Assembly: GCA_026182355.1 (NCBI GenBank) | Contig: JAPFBL010000001.1 | Coordinates: 496,001 to 560,000, forward strand | Reading direction: 5' to 3' | Length of the DNA stretch: 64,000 nt | Source: Hermatobates lingyangjiaoensis | Lineage: Eukaryota > Arthropoda > Insecta > Hemiptera > Hermatobatidae | Part shown: positions 24,290 to 34,751 of the stretch, one piece after another | How positions within the stretch are numbered: position 1 is the stretch's first letter | Layout: each line of letters begins with the position of its first letter | The notes under the pieces: model-generated | Told to the model about the DNA's origin: nothing | Databases searched by the model: none | Seen by the model: the letters and a program-made list of their open reading frames with translations, nothing else | Made by a program: the position numbers and the translations under genes

Positions 24290-25400
24290 AGTATAACTAA
24301 AATAAGAATAATCTTACCTGTATGCACACATCAAAACCATTTCTACCCCCAAAAACATATAAGTTACATGAAAGAGTAGAATAGACATAGCCATGTAAAA
24401 GATGACCATTAGAACATAAAACACATACCTACTTAACAACTATAAAGCAGTATAACTAAAATAAGAATAATCATACCTGTTTATACACATCAAAACCGTT
24501 TCTACCCCTAAAAACATTTAAGTTGCATGAAAGAGTAGAATAGACATAACTATGTAAAAATTGACTTATTGATTATAGAAAACATACCAATTTAACAACT
24601 CTAATTTAAATGTTACCTTAAATATAATAAATATTACCTGATAATTAAATATCAAGATGTTGTCATACCTCTTCAGACTTCTCAAAAACGATTCTATTCC
24701 TTTATCAATTGATTTAATTGGTTGATTGGAAGAGAAACAGCTATAAAATAAACATGTAAATGATATAGATAAGTTATTCTATTCAGTAGTTGTAAGTTAC
24801 CTCATAGAGTAAAATTAAAATAAAATTTAGGTATATATCTCCATATACCTGAAAAATGTTTCTACCTGCAAATGCATGAATATGTAGAATGGAAATATTT
24901 ATAAAAACAAAAATGTATAGTTAATAAAACATCTATTGCATTCAAGAAATATAACTTATTTTAAACTGTAGTATAAAACAATAAGAATGTGATCAACACC
25001 TCTTTATCACTTCAAATACGTTTCTACTCCCCAAAGCATATGAGCTACATGGAGAGTAGTTGAGAAACATATGGTATATGTAACTAAAGACTTAAAACTC
25101 AAAATCCAGTCAACATATATGAGGTACTTCACACATATACCTTTAATATAATTAAAGAAACATGTAACCAAACATCTTCCTACACAACAAGAGCTTTACT
25201 AGTCCCATAACATATGAGTTAGACAAGAGAGTAGATTGAAACAGTAATGTATATAGAGATTTTAAAAAATATAAACACCTATGTATTCAACGATAAGTTA
25301 GATACACAGTAAAATTACAATAAGAATAATCTTCATATACCTGAAAAGCCTTTTCAGTGGGTAGTGGTTCTGAATCTGCTTGAAGATGGGGAGAAATATT
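24290..25400 (-). repeat. Tandem array of about seven ~150-190 bp units, each with a splice-like ~25-nt core
   Basis: Seven diverged units repeat at 150-190 base spacing. On the minus strand each shows GGGTAG-like acceptor sequence, a core beginning AAA(C/T)G(T/G)TTTT or similar, and then a GT(A/G) donor. Cores between AG and GT are at 24318-24342, 24477-24501 and 24669-24693 (25 nt each), 24849-24861 (13 nt), 25000-25023 (24 nt), 25174-25198 (25 nt) and 25341-25375 (35 nt). The flanks also repeat (CATATAAGTTACATGAAAGA and variants). The units could be duplicated micro-exons with their introns or simply a minisatellite that happens to contain AG and GT. Confidence 0.6.
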
Positions 25401-25470
25401 TTAATTACATCAAATACAATACAATAAAAATAATCATTAAACAATAAAGATAATGAGACTTACTTTCAGT

Positions 25471-25560
25471 TTGTTTCTTCTTCTGCCCAGGGAAATATAA
25501 ACTTCTTGAGCCTTGGCGTCTTCTTCAGTCTTTGGGGCTGAAACGTTTTATACGCATAGG
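25471..25560 (-). CDS. Candidate exon, unrecognised
   Basis: On the minus strand, between an acceptor ending ACGTTTCAG and a consensus donor AAA|GTAAGT, one frame reads KTEEDAKAQEVYISLG followed by RRRNKLK, finishing in phase 0. A 95-base intron would link it to the 35-nt core at 25341-25375, which opens IQNHYPLKRLF in the same phase. A second frame across the same bases is open for 81 codons (25466-25711), so either frame could be the real one, or neither. No family is recognised. It lies directly upstream of the tandem array, and the two may belong together. Confidence 0.2.
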
Positions 25561-25799
25561 CAGGACGTCGAATTTCTTCTTCAATCCATTGAAATGTTTT
25601 TATGTCTTGCCTGCTTTGACAAGGGAATAATGTTGTTTCAAATTGCAAAAATTTTTGCTCAGAGTGGTGAACAAAAGTAATCTCGCCATTGGTAGAACAC
25701 ATTCTTTGCATATCAAATATATTTGAGGTGAGTAGGTATTCTTAAGAAGAAAATAGCTATTACTTATCACTAATAATAATTGTAGGGTAAAAATCTAAT

Positions 25800-25915
25800 G
25801 AAATGGTCTCCACATATAAAAATTTAATGATATAAACAACGCGTTTCTTAAAAATTAGATTTTTACCCTACAATGAGTAAATACCACATAATAACTGATT
25901 GCACTACATTAGAAC
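25800..25915. repeat. Short copy of the 13.5-kb foldback family
   Basis: The left part (GTCTCCACATATA...TTTAATG(A/G)TATAAAC...GCGTTT) matches 13485-13525, and the right part (TTTTTACCCTACAATGAGTA and on to ACTGATTGCACTAC) matches about 13690-13738. The middle, with the hammerhead-like cores, is missing, so this looks like an internally deleted copy. Confidence 0.7.
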
Positions 25916-28797
25916 TAATAATAATACTGTGTTCACAAAAGAAATGCAATTTGTAAGATGATATTTGGTGAGCACGTTCTTATGTCTAGATATAATATTT
26001 GAATCTCTGAGAGACACCTAGAAATCCGATAGACACTATTGAGAATCACTCCTATAGAGACCTAACAGATTATGATCTGTCTGGGAAGAACAGCGGAATT
26101 AAGAGGGTTTCAAACAGTGTAAGACGTTGAGTGTGCTTTGCTGGGTACTGTAATAAACTGAACACATAAACCTGATATGATTACATGCATAAACACATAA
26201 CATGTCCACTAACCTGTGTACAGGTATCCTTTCGTCTGTACCTGCAACAATACATACATGTTAATATTACCTCAATGGTAATATAAAATAAGATGGAATC
26301 TTTGTCAGTCATGGTTGTCACCAGTCATAATCAAATAATTCTGGTATATGTCAAACATAAAGTAAAGTATCGTTTTCTTCATTTACAAAGAAACCTATTA
26401 TACTCTAATAAGTTGTTAATGCAAAAAAATTGTTCATATTACGTTCGCATTATATTAACTCGGTGCATTTTCGGCCATTTTTTTACAAAAAGTAATAGTG
26501 GACTGCTTTAGTTCAATAAATAAAAAAATGTATTTTTTATATCAAAATTTATGAAAAGAACACGTATTTATGTGTGTTTCATATCAGTAAATAAAAAGAA
26601 GCAATTATTTTAATACAAGTAAAGCAGAAAATTAACTACCATTTAAATTTTAATTTATTGCATATAATTTAACATATATTTTGACATATAGTTAAAAGAC
26701 TAGCGTTAACAGAAAAAATCAAGTGACATTATGTGTGAACAAAGAGAAATTGTTGAATTTACCTTGGCATAAGCCACAGTGCATTTTCCGCCATGATTCT
26801 TTGATGAAGGGAAGTTACAGACTGGCCCGAGCATGCAAAGAACTTTAGGGAGTCCAAGAGTTCACTTACACATCCTAGAACAGAGTGGCCAACGCCATTA
26901 TGACTTCTTTTTACTTCTTCATAAAATCAAACAAATTTGTTAAATGTTTCATAAAAATTGAAATTTTCTTGATAGTTATTTTGTTTGAAAGTTTTCTTTC
27001 ACTGTTTAGTGATAAATTTAATTCTTATTGCTATATGGTTTACATTAATAAAGAATTGAGAATAATAGTTATAATTTAAAATAAAACATTTTTTTAAATA
27101 ACTTCCAGGAATAAGTTCCATGAAACGTATTAAATTGTAAATATCTTAAAATAAAACATGTGTGCAAATTACATTTCACTGCCTACCATTGACTACATGC
27201 ATATGCTATCCTTCCCATAATCATTAATATAATTCCTAAGTATGGACATTTAAACAAACTAACTTTTGATTACTAATATAAAAGATTATACTACAGAAAT
27301 AACCTCACTAAATGAAAGACTGTAAACAGAAATATTGTACAAAGTATAATTTGTGCACAACATAAAAATAACTGAAGTAGTGTGCACTCAACAGTACTGT
27401 GAGTAAATATATTATCGAATTCATTGATAATAAATTTAATTAATTGGTTCGTATAATGTGGGTGTGTCCATTATTCAAATTATAAAGAGAGTATACTGAA
27501 TAATTATTGATTTTGGAAAAATATTTGCAATTCATTATTCAAAGTCTCCCAATATGGTAGAAGGATCTTTAAACCTTTAAAATAAGTTGTATTGCAATGA
27601 CATCATTTGTAGGAGCAACAATAACAGTTCATATTTCAATTAATTCATTCTAATGAATGCTTATAATTTCACTGGTTATGAGGAAAATGTAGTCAATATT
27701 TAAAGCTGTTAAAAAAAAAGTTTGGAGTGGTCATTTTTAAACAATGCTCAACACTATTAATTGTATCAATACCCAACACAAAAATAAATTGTCTTTCTTT
27801 TTTAAATTACAATCACAATATGAATTTTACTTCTCATCAATAACTTATGTAACTTACACTTTCTTAATGTACGTTCTCATTGAATGTTTAATTAACATAA
27901 TCTCATTTTTAGGGAGTCTAAGTTGTAATATGTTTCATATATACAATGTACAATGTTTAATACTGGATTATTTATGAAGTATGAACATGTACATCTTTAA
28001 TATGACATATATAAAAAATATTCTTTTTTCTTAATGGCACTAAATTATAAGAAGATTAACTTTCACAATTCATTTTAATAACGCAATGGAATTATTATTT
28101 CTTCATTCATCTTAAATTATAGTAATTGTAAAAAATAAATTAAGCAACAATATTTTAATTAGTTTTATAATAATATAATATTTATAATAATTAAACATGT
28201 ACCATTAATAAATAGATAATTATACTTTATAAATATATCATAAAAAGCATTTTAAATCTTTTTAACATTATGTTTAATCCACAAAGGTTTATTTTAGCAA
28301 ACAGATACAAAATGTGTTAGGCGAAAATTATTCTGATTTATAAGTCAACCTAACATATTCATTGAAAGTAATCATTAAGTAGTCATCTAATTATTTGTAC
28401 ATCCCAATAATATTAAACTATTTAAGTACTTATGATATTGTACAAATAATTTAAAATGAAAATTGTACTTACTGTTTTGAAGTTATCACTGTATAAAATA
28501 TCAAATTGAGTGAATAAACTAAATAATTAGAACTTTAGTTAAAGGCACTCCCGGAAGCATAAAATTTTACTGAAGAATAATGGCGAGTTTTGTATTATTT
28601 ATAGCTTTATTAAATAAAAATTATTTTCATAATTTTCAACAATTTTAGCAGTTGTTTTGTCCAGCTATTTATTTAGGAAATATCTATACTCAACTGTATA
28701 TGGACAGAAAATAAGAATAATTAAAAAATTATTTCTGCCTGCTGTACTCTGTTATGAGGTTGCTATGACTGTATATTGAAAGAAAATATATAAGTAA
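25916..28797. other. Intergenic, nothing recognised
   Basis: AT-rich, with scattered short reading frames that have no coding character. No RNA gene or complete repeat is recognised. Confidence 0.5.
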
Positions 28798-29138
28798 CTA
28801 GCAAACGTACCCGTCTTTGACGGAATCAAAAATTCTATTATACTTGGTATTCCAAAATATCAATTATAGTATTATACTAATACTACAATTAGAAGTTATA
28901 GAATAGTAGAAAATACCATTATTAGTACAGTGCTAAAAAAAAGCCTCTTTATACAAAGATTAGATTTTAAGTTAGACATACACAAATCTACAATCAATGT
29001 TTCAGCTTTATATGTCTTATGGTAGCAATATTTTGTGGACAAACCGACAGACAGAAATTATTCTAAGGGTACATGGCTACTCTGAAGTATGAAACGTAAA
29101 GAAAACTTGAAATGAGTTAGTTCTAATTAACGTGCTCC

Positions 29139-29506
29139 CAGTCAAAAGCTAGCACGCAAGCCACTGGGCTACTCTGGTTCCATACCTTACTTTATTACCA
29201 GTGTTTATATTACGCAAATATTAAATTAAAAAAAAATATTTTTGTTGTATTTATTTATAATACATTTGCACTACTGTCATCGGCGAGCAAGCAAGCTACT
29301 GGCTACCCTGGCTAGATCCCTTTACTTTATTACCATCTTTTATATTATCCACATTTTAAATTCAAAAAAATATTTGTTTGTTACATTTATTTATAATACA
29401 TTTGCACTACTGTCATCGGCGATCACGCAAGCCACTGGGCTACTCTGGTCCCATACCTTACATTATTACCAGTGTATTTATTAAGCAAATATTAAATTAA
29501 AAAAAA
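29139..29506 (-). repeat. Three ~134-bp tandem units inside left Helitron
   Basis: The mirror image of 33330-33697. Each unit includes a GTAGCC(C/A)AGTGGCTTG-like stretch on the minus strand that resembles a tRNA box A, and a CGCCGATGA(C/G)AGTAGTGC stretch. The 80-codon frame across it is a consequence of the repeat. Confidence 0.75.
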
Positions 29507-29527
29507 GTTGACAGTTATATATAATAC

Positions 29528-29560
29528 ATAGCAAACGTACCCGTCTTTGACGGAATCAGA
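29528..29560 (-). other. Internal, inactive Helitron 3' terminus
   Basis: On the minus strand the same hairpin and GGTACGTTTG spacer as at the true end lead to CTAT rather than CTAG. This is the end of the first Helitron body, apparently bypassed. Confidence 0.75.
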
Positions 29561-29722
29561 AGTTCCTGTTTTGGTTTATTGCCGTGTGCCTATTGCCTTT
29601 TGGCTATACCACGGAGGAATCAGAAGTTCCGTCATTTTTGGTATTTCAAAATGTCATTAGAAATTAGAGAATAGTAGAAAATACCATTATTACTACAGTG
29701 TTAAACAAATGACTCCAGCTTA

Positions 29723-30336
29723 TACACTACATTAGCTGTCTGTCCTTCAGGTTCATGGTAGAAGAAAGAGTTGAAACCTCTGACCGTTGAGCATGTAAAC
29801 TACATTTGACCATGTGAGAAAAACTTGGTTTTGCTACCTTGTATTCCTGCGTTAGATGAAGTCTCCCTTTGCGACTTAGTTAACGTCATTGCGAAATAGA
29901 CTCTGACCCGACTTTGCAATCATTTCAACGTAAACAGACAGTGGCTCGGAATCAATGGTATGTGAAGTATACACACAGACTCCCCAATACCACATCCAGT
30001 CATTATGTCCGCCTCTATGGCATATCTGTGTAGAGCACGAACTCAGAGTCGTGTCCCGTTGCACAGTTTTGGGGCACTCATGTTTCGTAACATGAAATTT
30101 GTTACTGCTACTAAATTGTAGCATGATTGGTGCTCTACTTTAAGTTTTTACTCATGAGCAGGCAGTCCAGGAGAAATAAATTCAGAGTCAAGAAATTCAA
30201 TTAGATAATGAACTGCTTCTTCGTCACTAATCCAAACTCTTTACTGACTTGTAAGTTCTTTCCTCGGCTTCATATGGCGTAAGAACTTGTTTGTTGATTT
30301 TTCCTCCCTGTTCATATTAAGAGTTGAGAATTGCTC
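29723..30336 (-). pseudogene. Helitron helicase remnant (left copy)
   Basis: Minus-strand blocks RDWISDEEAVHYLIEFLDS, PGLPAHE, LRNMSAPKLCNGTRLRVRA, MTGCGIGES, FAMTLTKSQ and KTKFFSHGQ align in order with the helicase at 3082-3594. Stops and frame changes disable it, and about 30 bases carrying a TTTAGTAGCAGTAACAAATT stretch are inserted before LRNMSAP. The 82-codon frame at 29876-30124 is a shadow frame identical in both copies. Confidence 0.8.
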
Positions 30337-30812
30337 GTTTACAAAACATTTATTCTCAATAGATAGTACATCCTTAACTCTGTGAAACACCATTTCAATG
30401 ATGTCAAATACGCAATATTTTCATATGCTCAATTGAAATTAAAATCAACTAACAATACCTACTTGCCACACCTGTGTATTTTCAAAACAAACTTGTCTGT
30501 GATGTTAGGAAAATACAGCTAAAAGCCCCATAACTTCGCTTCTGTACTGAATTAATAATCTATTTAGAGCCCATATTTTAAGTTAGGCACACACAAATCC
30601 AGTGTCAATGTTTCAGCTCGCTATGTCTTATGGTGGCTGAGTTTACTTGTGAAAAACATTTTTGCGTTAAACGTCCATAACTTCACTTCTACGTTGAATT
30701 TCCAATCAATTCATAGCCTATATTTTAAGTTAGACCTACACAAATCTACTGTAAAAGTTTCAGCTTTAGATGTTTTATGGTAGCTGAGTTTACCTGTGAC
30801 AAAGTTTTGCGG

Positions 30813-30860
30813 ACAAACCGACAAACCGACAAACCGACAAACCGACAAACCGACAAACCG
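30813..30860. repeat. 8-bp VNTR, 6 units
   Basis: Six perfect copies of ACAAACCG. The right Helitron copy has nine. Confidence 0.97.
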
Positions 30861-30976
30861 ACAGAAATTTTTCTAAGGGTGGATTCGGTTTCTCCAATGT
30901 ATGAAACGTAAAGAAAACTTGAAATGAGTCAGTTCTAAGCAATGTACAGACAAAATCATTATTTTATTTATAAAGA

Positions 30977-31835
30977 TTAGCCAGTTTACATACTCAAATC
31001 AAAGTCAAAGCCAGCTATTCAGTATAATTTAAAAAATTTATAGTTAGGAGCATTTAGTTTTTGAAAATAATAAATATGAACTATTAAATAACTATTTTCA
31101 TAGTGAAAAGACAGGTATTCGTCAACAAACATAAATCCCCTTTCTTGAGGAAAGAGTCCATTCGTCACATTTCAATATCATGGGAAGATAATACAATTTA
31201 CAAAGATAAAGTAATTATAACTGATATTAAGTTTTGCTCAAGAGTGCAATGTATAGATTTATTATGAGATATAAACATATTATGAGACAAATCCATCATA
31301 CCATGGAAGACAAAGGAAATTAATTTATGTTTATTGGCAGTGATTTTTTTAGATGTAAAAACATTATTCCTATTATATATCATAGAAGTCAATAAATTAT
31401 TTAAATTTTCCATTATAAATGCAATTTTATCTCAGTGGATTCGTTCAAAAAATTTCTAAGTCAATGTAAACATGTAAACAAATATAAAAAATTCGACAAT
31501 TATAGCACGTGATCCTTTAGTCTAGGATAAACACACAATTTTTATATCTCTATTGTCGTGATTGCTCTTTGTCGTGATTGGAATTTCATGATTTTTTTTT
31601 CTAAATTGATAATTTTTGGTTCCATTTTTGGTCAAGTTTGAATGATTTTTTTAATGAGTCCTTTAGCGTCAAAAAAACATTTTCTGAAAACAGAAATTGT
31701 ACTTGAACATAAAAATTGGTGTAATTTTGAAAAAAATTATCTCAAATCATTCTCTGTATAATTTCTATTTTTAAGCATAGTTTCATTTTGATCCGTCCAA
31801 CGGTATGGCTTGTATCACTCTCGCAAGCTTTGAGA
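30977..31835. repeat. Spacer between the Helitrons: older repeat, first half
   Basis: From about 31380 to 31835 the sequence matches 54960-55416 (GTGGATTCG(T/C)TCAAAAAATT, CGACAA(T/G)TATAGCA(C/G)GTGAT, GGTATGGCTTGTATC and so on) at moderate divergence. The match resumes at 34039, exactly after the right Helitron. The first 400 bases of the spacer match less clearly. Confidence 0.8.
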
Positions 31836-31951
31836 TCTTTATAAATACAATAATGATTTTGTCTGTACATTGCTTAGAACTGACTCATTTCAAGTTTTCT
31901 TTACGTTTCATACATTGGAGAAACCGAATCCACCCTTAGAAAAATTTCTGT

Positions 31952-32023
31952 CGGTTTGTCGGTTTGTCGGTTTGTCGGTTTGTCGGTTTGTCGGTTTGTC
32001 GGTTTGTCGGTTTGTCGGTTTGT
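31952..32023. repeat. 8-bp VNTR, 9 units
   Basis: Nine perfect copies of CGGTTTGT, the reverse complement of the left copy's unit. Confidence 0.97.
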
Positions 32024-32499
32024 CCGCAAAACTTTGTCACAGGTAAACTCAGCTACCATAGGACATATAAAGCTGAAACTTTTACAGTAGATTTGTGTAG
32101 GTCTAACTTAAAATATAGGCTATGAATTGATTGGAAATTCAACGTAGAAGTGAAGTTATGGACGTTTAACGCAAAAATGTTTGTCACAAGTAAACTCAGC
32201 CACCATAAGACATAGCGAGCTGAAACATTGACACTGGATTTGTGTGTGCCTAACTTAAAATATGGGCTCTAAATAGATTATTAATTCAGTACAGAAGCGA
32301 AGTTATGGGGCTTTTAGCTGTATTTTCCTAACTTCACAGACAAGTTTGTTTTGAAAATACACAGGTGTGGCAAGTAGGTATTGTTAGTTGATTTTAATTT
32401 CAATTGAGCATATGAAAATATTGCGTATTTGACATCATTGAAATGGTGTTTCACAGAGTTAAGGATGTACTATCTATTGAGAATAAATGTTTTGTAAAC

Positions 32500-33113
32500 G
32501 AGCAATTCTCAGCCCTTAATATGAACAGGCATAAGAAATCAACAAACAAGTTCTTACGCTCTATGAAGCCGAGGAAAGAACTTACAAGTCAGTAAAGAGA
32601 TTGGATTAGTGATGAAGAAGCAGTTCATTATCTAATTGAATTTCTTGACTCTGAATTTATTTCTCCTGGACTGCCTGCTCATGAGTAAAAACTTAAAGTA
32701 GAGCACCAATCATGCTGCAATTTAGTAGCAGTAACAAATTTCATGTTACGAAACATGAGTGCCCCAAAACTGTGCAACGGGACACGACTCTGAGTTCGTG
32801 CTCTACACAGATATGCCATAGAGGCGGACATAATGACTGGATGTGGTATTGGGGAGTCTGTGTGTATACTTCACATACCATTGATTCCGAGCCACTGTCT
32901 GTTTACGTTGAAATGATTGCAAAGTCGGGTCAGAGTCTATTTCGCAATGACGTTAACTAAGTCGCAAAGGGAGACTTCATCTAACGCAGGAATACAAGGT
33001 AGCAAAACCAAGTTTTTCTCACATGGTCAAATGTAGTTTACATGCTCAACGGTCAGAGGTTTCAACTCTTTCTTCTACCATGAACCTGAAGGATAGACAG
33101 CTAATGTAGTGTA
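32500..33113 (+). pseudogene. Helitron helicase remnant (right copy)
   Basis: The same decayed Pif1-type helicase C-terminal blocks as in the left copy, here on the plus strand (LIEFLDS near 32630, NGTRLRVRA near 32775, FFSHGQ near 33015). It shares the same disabling changes, so these predate the copies' separation. The element must therefore have been mobilised by proteins supplied elsewhere. Confidence 0.8.
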
Positions 33114-33274
33114 TTACCTGGAGGCATTTGTTTAACACTGTAGTAATAATGGTATTTTCTACTATTCTATAAGTTCTAATGACATTTTGAAATACCAAAA
33201 ATGACGGAACTTCTGATTCCTCAGTGGTATAGCCAAAAGGCATAGGCACACCGCAATAAAACAAAACAGGAACT

Positions 33275-33307
33275 TCTGATTCCGTCAAAGACGGGTACGT
33301 TTGCTAT
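33275..33307 (+). other. Internal, inactive Helitron 3' terminus
   Basis: The hairpin CCGTC/GACGG and spacer are followed by CTAT at 33304-33307, then by a further 730 bases before the real CTAG end. It mirrors 29528-29560. Confidence 0.75.
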
Positions 33308-33329
33308 GTATTATATATAACTGTCAACT

Positions 33330-33697
33330 TTTTTTTAATTTAATATTTGCTTAATAAATACACTGGTAATAATGTAAGGTATGGGACCAGAGTAGCCCAG
33401 TGGCTTGCGTGATCGCCGATGACAGTAGTGCAAATTTATTATAAATAAATGTAACAAACAAATATTTTTTTGAATTTAAAATGTGGATAATATAAAAGAT
33501 GGTAATAAAGTAAAGGGATCTAGCCAGGGTAGCCAGTAGCTTGCTTGCTCGCCGATGAGAGTAGTGCAAATGTATTATAAATAAATACAACAAAAATATT
33601 TTTTTTAATTTAATATTTGCGTAATATAAACACTGGTAATAAAGTAAGGTATGGAACCAGAGTAGCCCAGTGGCTTGCGTGCTAGCTTTTGACTGGG
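33330..33697 (+). repeat. Three ~134-bp tandem units inside right Helitron
   Basis: Units begin near 33330, 33464 and 33599 with a T-run and AATTTAATATTTGC or a variant. Each contains AG(A/G)GTAGCC(C)AGT(G/A)GCTTGC, similar to a tRNA box A. No box B follows, so they may be remnants of a tRNA-derived sequence picked up between two Helitron bodies. Confidence 0.75.
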
Positions 33698-34038
33698 AGC
33701 ACGTTAATTAGAACTAACTCATTTCAAGTTTTCTTTACGTTTCATAGTTCAGAGTAGCCACATGTACCCTTAGAATAATTTCTGTCTGTCGGTTTGTCCA
33801 CAAAATATTGCTACCATAAGACATATAAAGCTGAAACATTGATTGTAGATTTGTGTATGTCTAACTTAAAATCTAATCTTTGTATCCAGAGGCATTTGTT
33901 TAGCACTGTACTAATAATGGTATTTTCTACTATTCTATAACTTCTAATTGTAGTATTAGTATAATACTATAATTTATATTTTGGAATACCAAGTATAATA
34001 GAATTTTTGATTCCGTCAAAGACGGGTACGTTTGCTAG

Positions 34039-34505
34039 TTGAATTATAAGTCAAAATTTTTACATTTTATTGAAAAAAATATTTCCCGTTGTTTTAAAAT
34101 TCTGAATATATTTTTCTTTTTTTGCATTTGTAACCCTGAATATCGTGCCAAAATTCTAAAACTCTAGAGTTAGCAGTTTAGGAGAAAAAATATTTTCTAA
34201 ACAACGGTTTTTGGCAAAAAAGTGACTTTCCCGTCATACATAATTCTTCCCAAACAATAGCGATCATCTACACTAAATGGCCCATTTTTGTGTAAAATAT
34301 CAACTTGATCCATCAAAGATTCTGGACTGTAGTGTGGTAACAAGCAATGCTAACACATTCACCCACCCACCCACACAGACATCATCGAAAAAGCTTCATA
34401 AAACGACTTTTGGGACCTCAAAAGATATATTTCCGGCAAAATCTCGAGATCGAATTTTTTCACGATCACTATACTTTACTTATAGTAAAGTAAAAACTCA
34501 TATTA
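34039..34505. repeat. Older repeat, second half, with terminal palindrome
   Basis: Matches 55417-55890 from GAATTATAAGTCAAAATTTT through the (CCCA)n-rich patch to ACTATACTTTACTTATAGTA. The short palindrome ACTTTACTTATAGTAAAGT near 34477-34496 is probably the element's right end, since the similar ACTTTACTATAAGTAA sits at the left ends of family members. Confidence 0.75.
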
Positions 34506-34751
34506 ACTGAACATAACTAACTAACCGACATAATAACATTATCAAACAAAGAGCTAATTATATGTTTTATAATTTCAGAAAAAAATGTTCGAATCTCAAT
34601 GGCTAATTATAAAATAACTAACTGTAAAATAATTAACCATTAAGAAAAATAAACAATTATTTTAATTATAATGACTGTAAGTAGTTATTTATAATATTAT
34701 AATTAATTATAAAATCAATTTTATATTATTACTGAGCATATACATCACAGT
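34506..34751. other. AT-rich spacer
   Basis: Very AT-rich sequence (TTATAATTA-type runs); nothing recognised. Confidence 0.5.

Larger units (their letters stand above)
28798..30976 (-). mobile_element. Composite Helitron, left copy (2179 bp)
   Basis: On the minus strand the element starts TC at 30976 and ends CTAG at 28798-28801, preceded by host A and followed by host T, as Helitrons do. The 3' hairpin CCGTC/GACGG lies 8-9 bases inside the end. It contains, 5' to 3': an 8-bp VNTR (6 units), decayed Pif1 helicase, an internal Helitron-like 3' end that finishes CTAT instead of CTAG (29528-29531), three ~134-bp tandem units, and a shortened second Helitron body. It is near-identical to the right copy in opposite orientation. 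Confidence 0.9.
31836..34038 (+). mobile_element. Composite Helitron, right copy (2203 bp)
   Basis: The element starts TC at 31836 after host A at 31835 and ends CTAG at 34035-34038 before host T. The hairpin CCGTC-AAA-GACGG lies just inside the end. The unoccupied relative of the target is at 55416/55417, reading GAGATTGAATTATAAG straight through, so both boundaries are set to the base. Internal order is as in the left copy. The length differs from the left copy by 24 bases, which is exactly three VNTR units. Confidence 0.93.

Noticed and set aside
25466..25711. 81-codon frame taken as the coding frame of the candidate exon
   Set aside because: Not excluded, but it ends in a stop just before the strong donor, whereas the alternative frame runs through the donor in phase 0, so I preferred the latter at low confidence.
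29242..29484. 80-codon frames at 29242-29484 and 33351-33593 as membrane peptides
   Set aside because: They run across the ~134-bp tandem units, and their internal peptide repetition follows the DNA repeat.
29876..30124. Identical 82-codon frames at 29876-30124 (minus) and 32712-32960 (plus) as a conserved gene
   Set aside because: They are identical only because the two Helitron copies are near-identical. The frame starts inside decayed helicase sequence and is a shadow of it.
33388..33410. A tRNA gene inside the Helitron tandem units
   Set aside because: Only a box A-like stretch is present. There is no box B and no cloverleaf pairing could be drawn.
28798..34038. Interpretation as a CRISPR-like or palindromic regulatory structure
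   Set aside because: The arms are explained in full by two oppositely oriented Helitrons with proper termini, and the short repeats inside are a VNTR without spacers.
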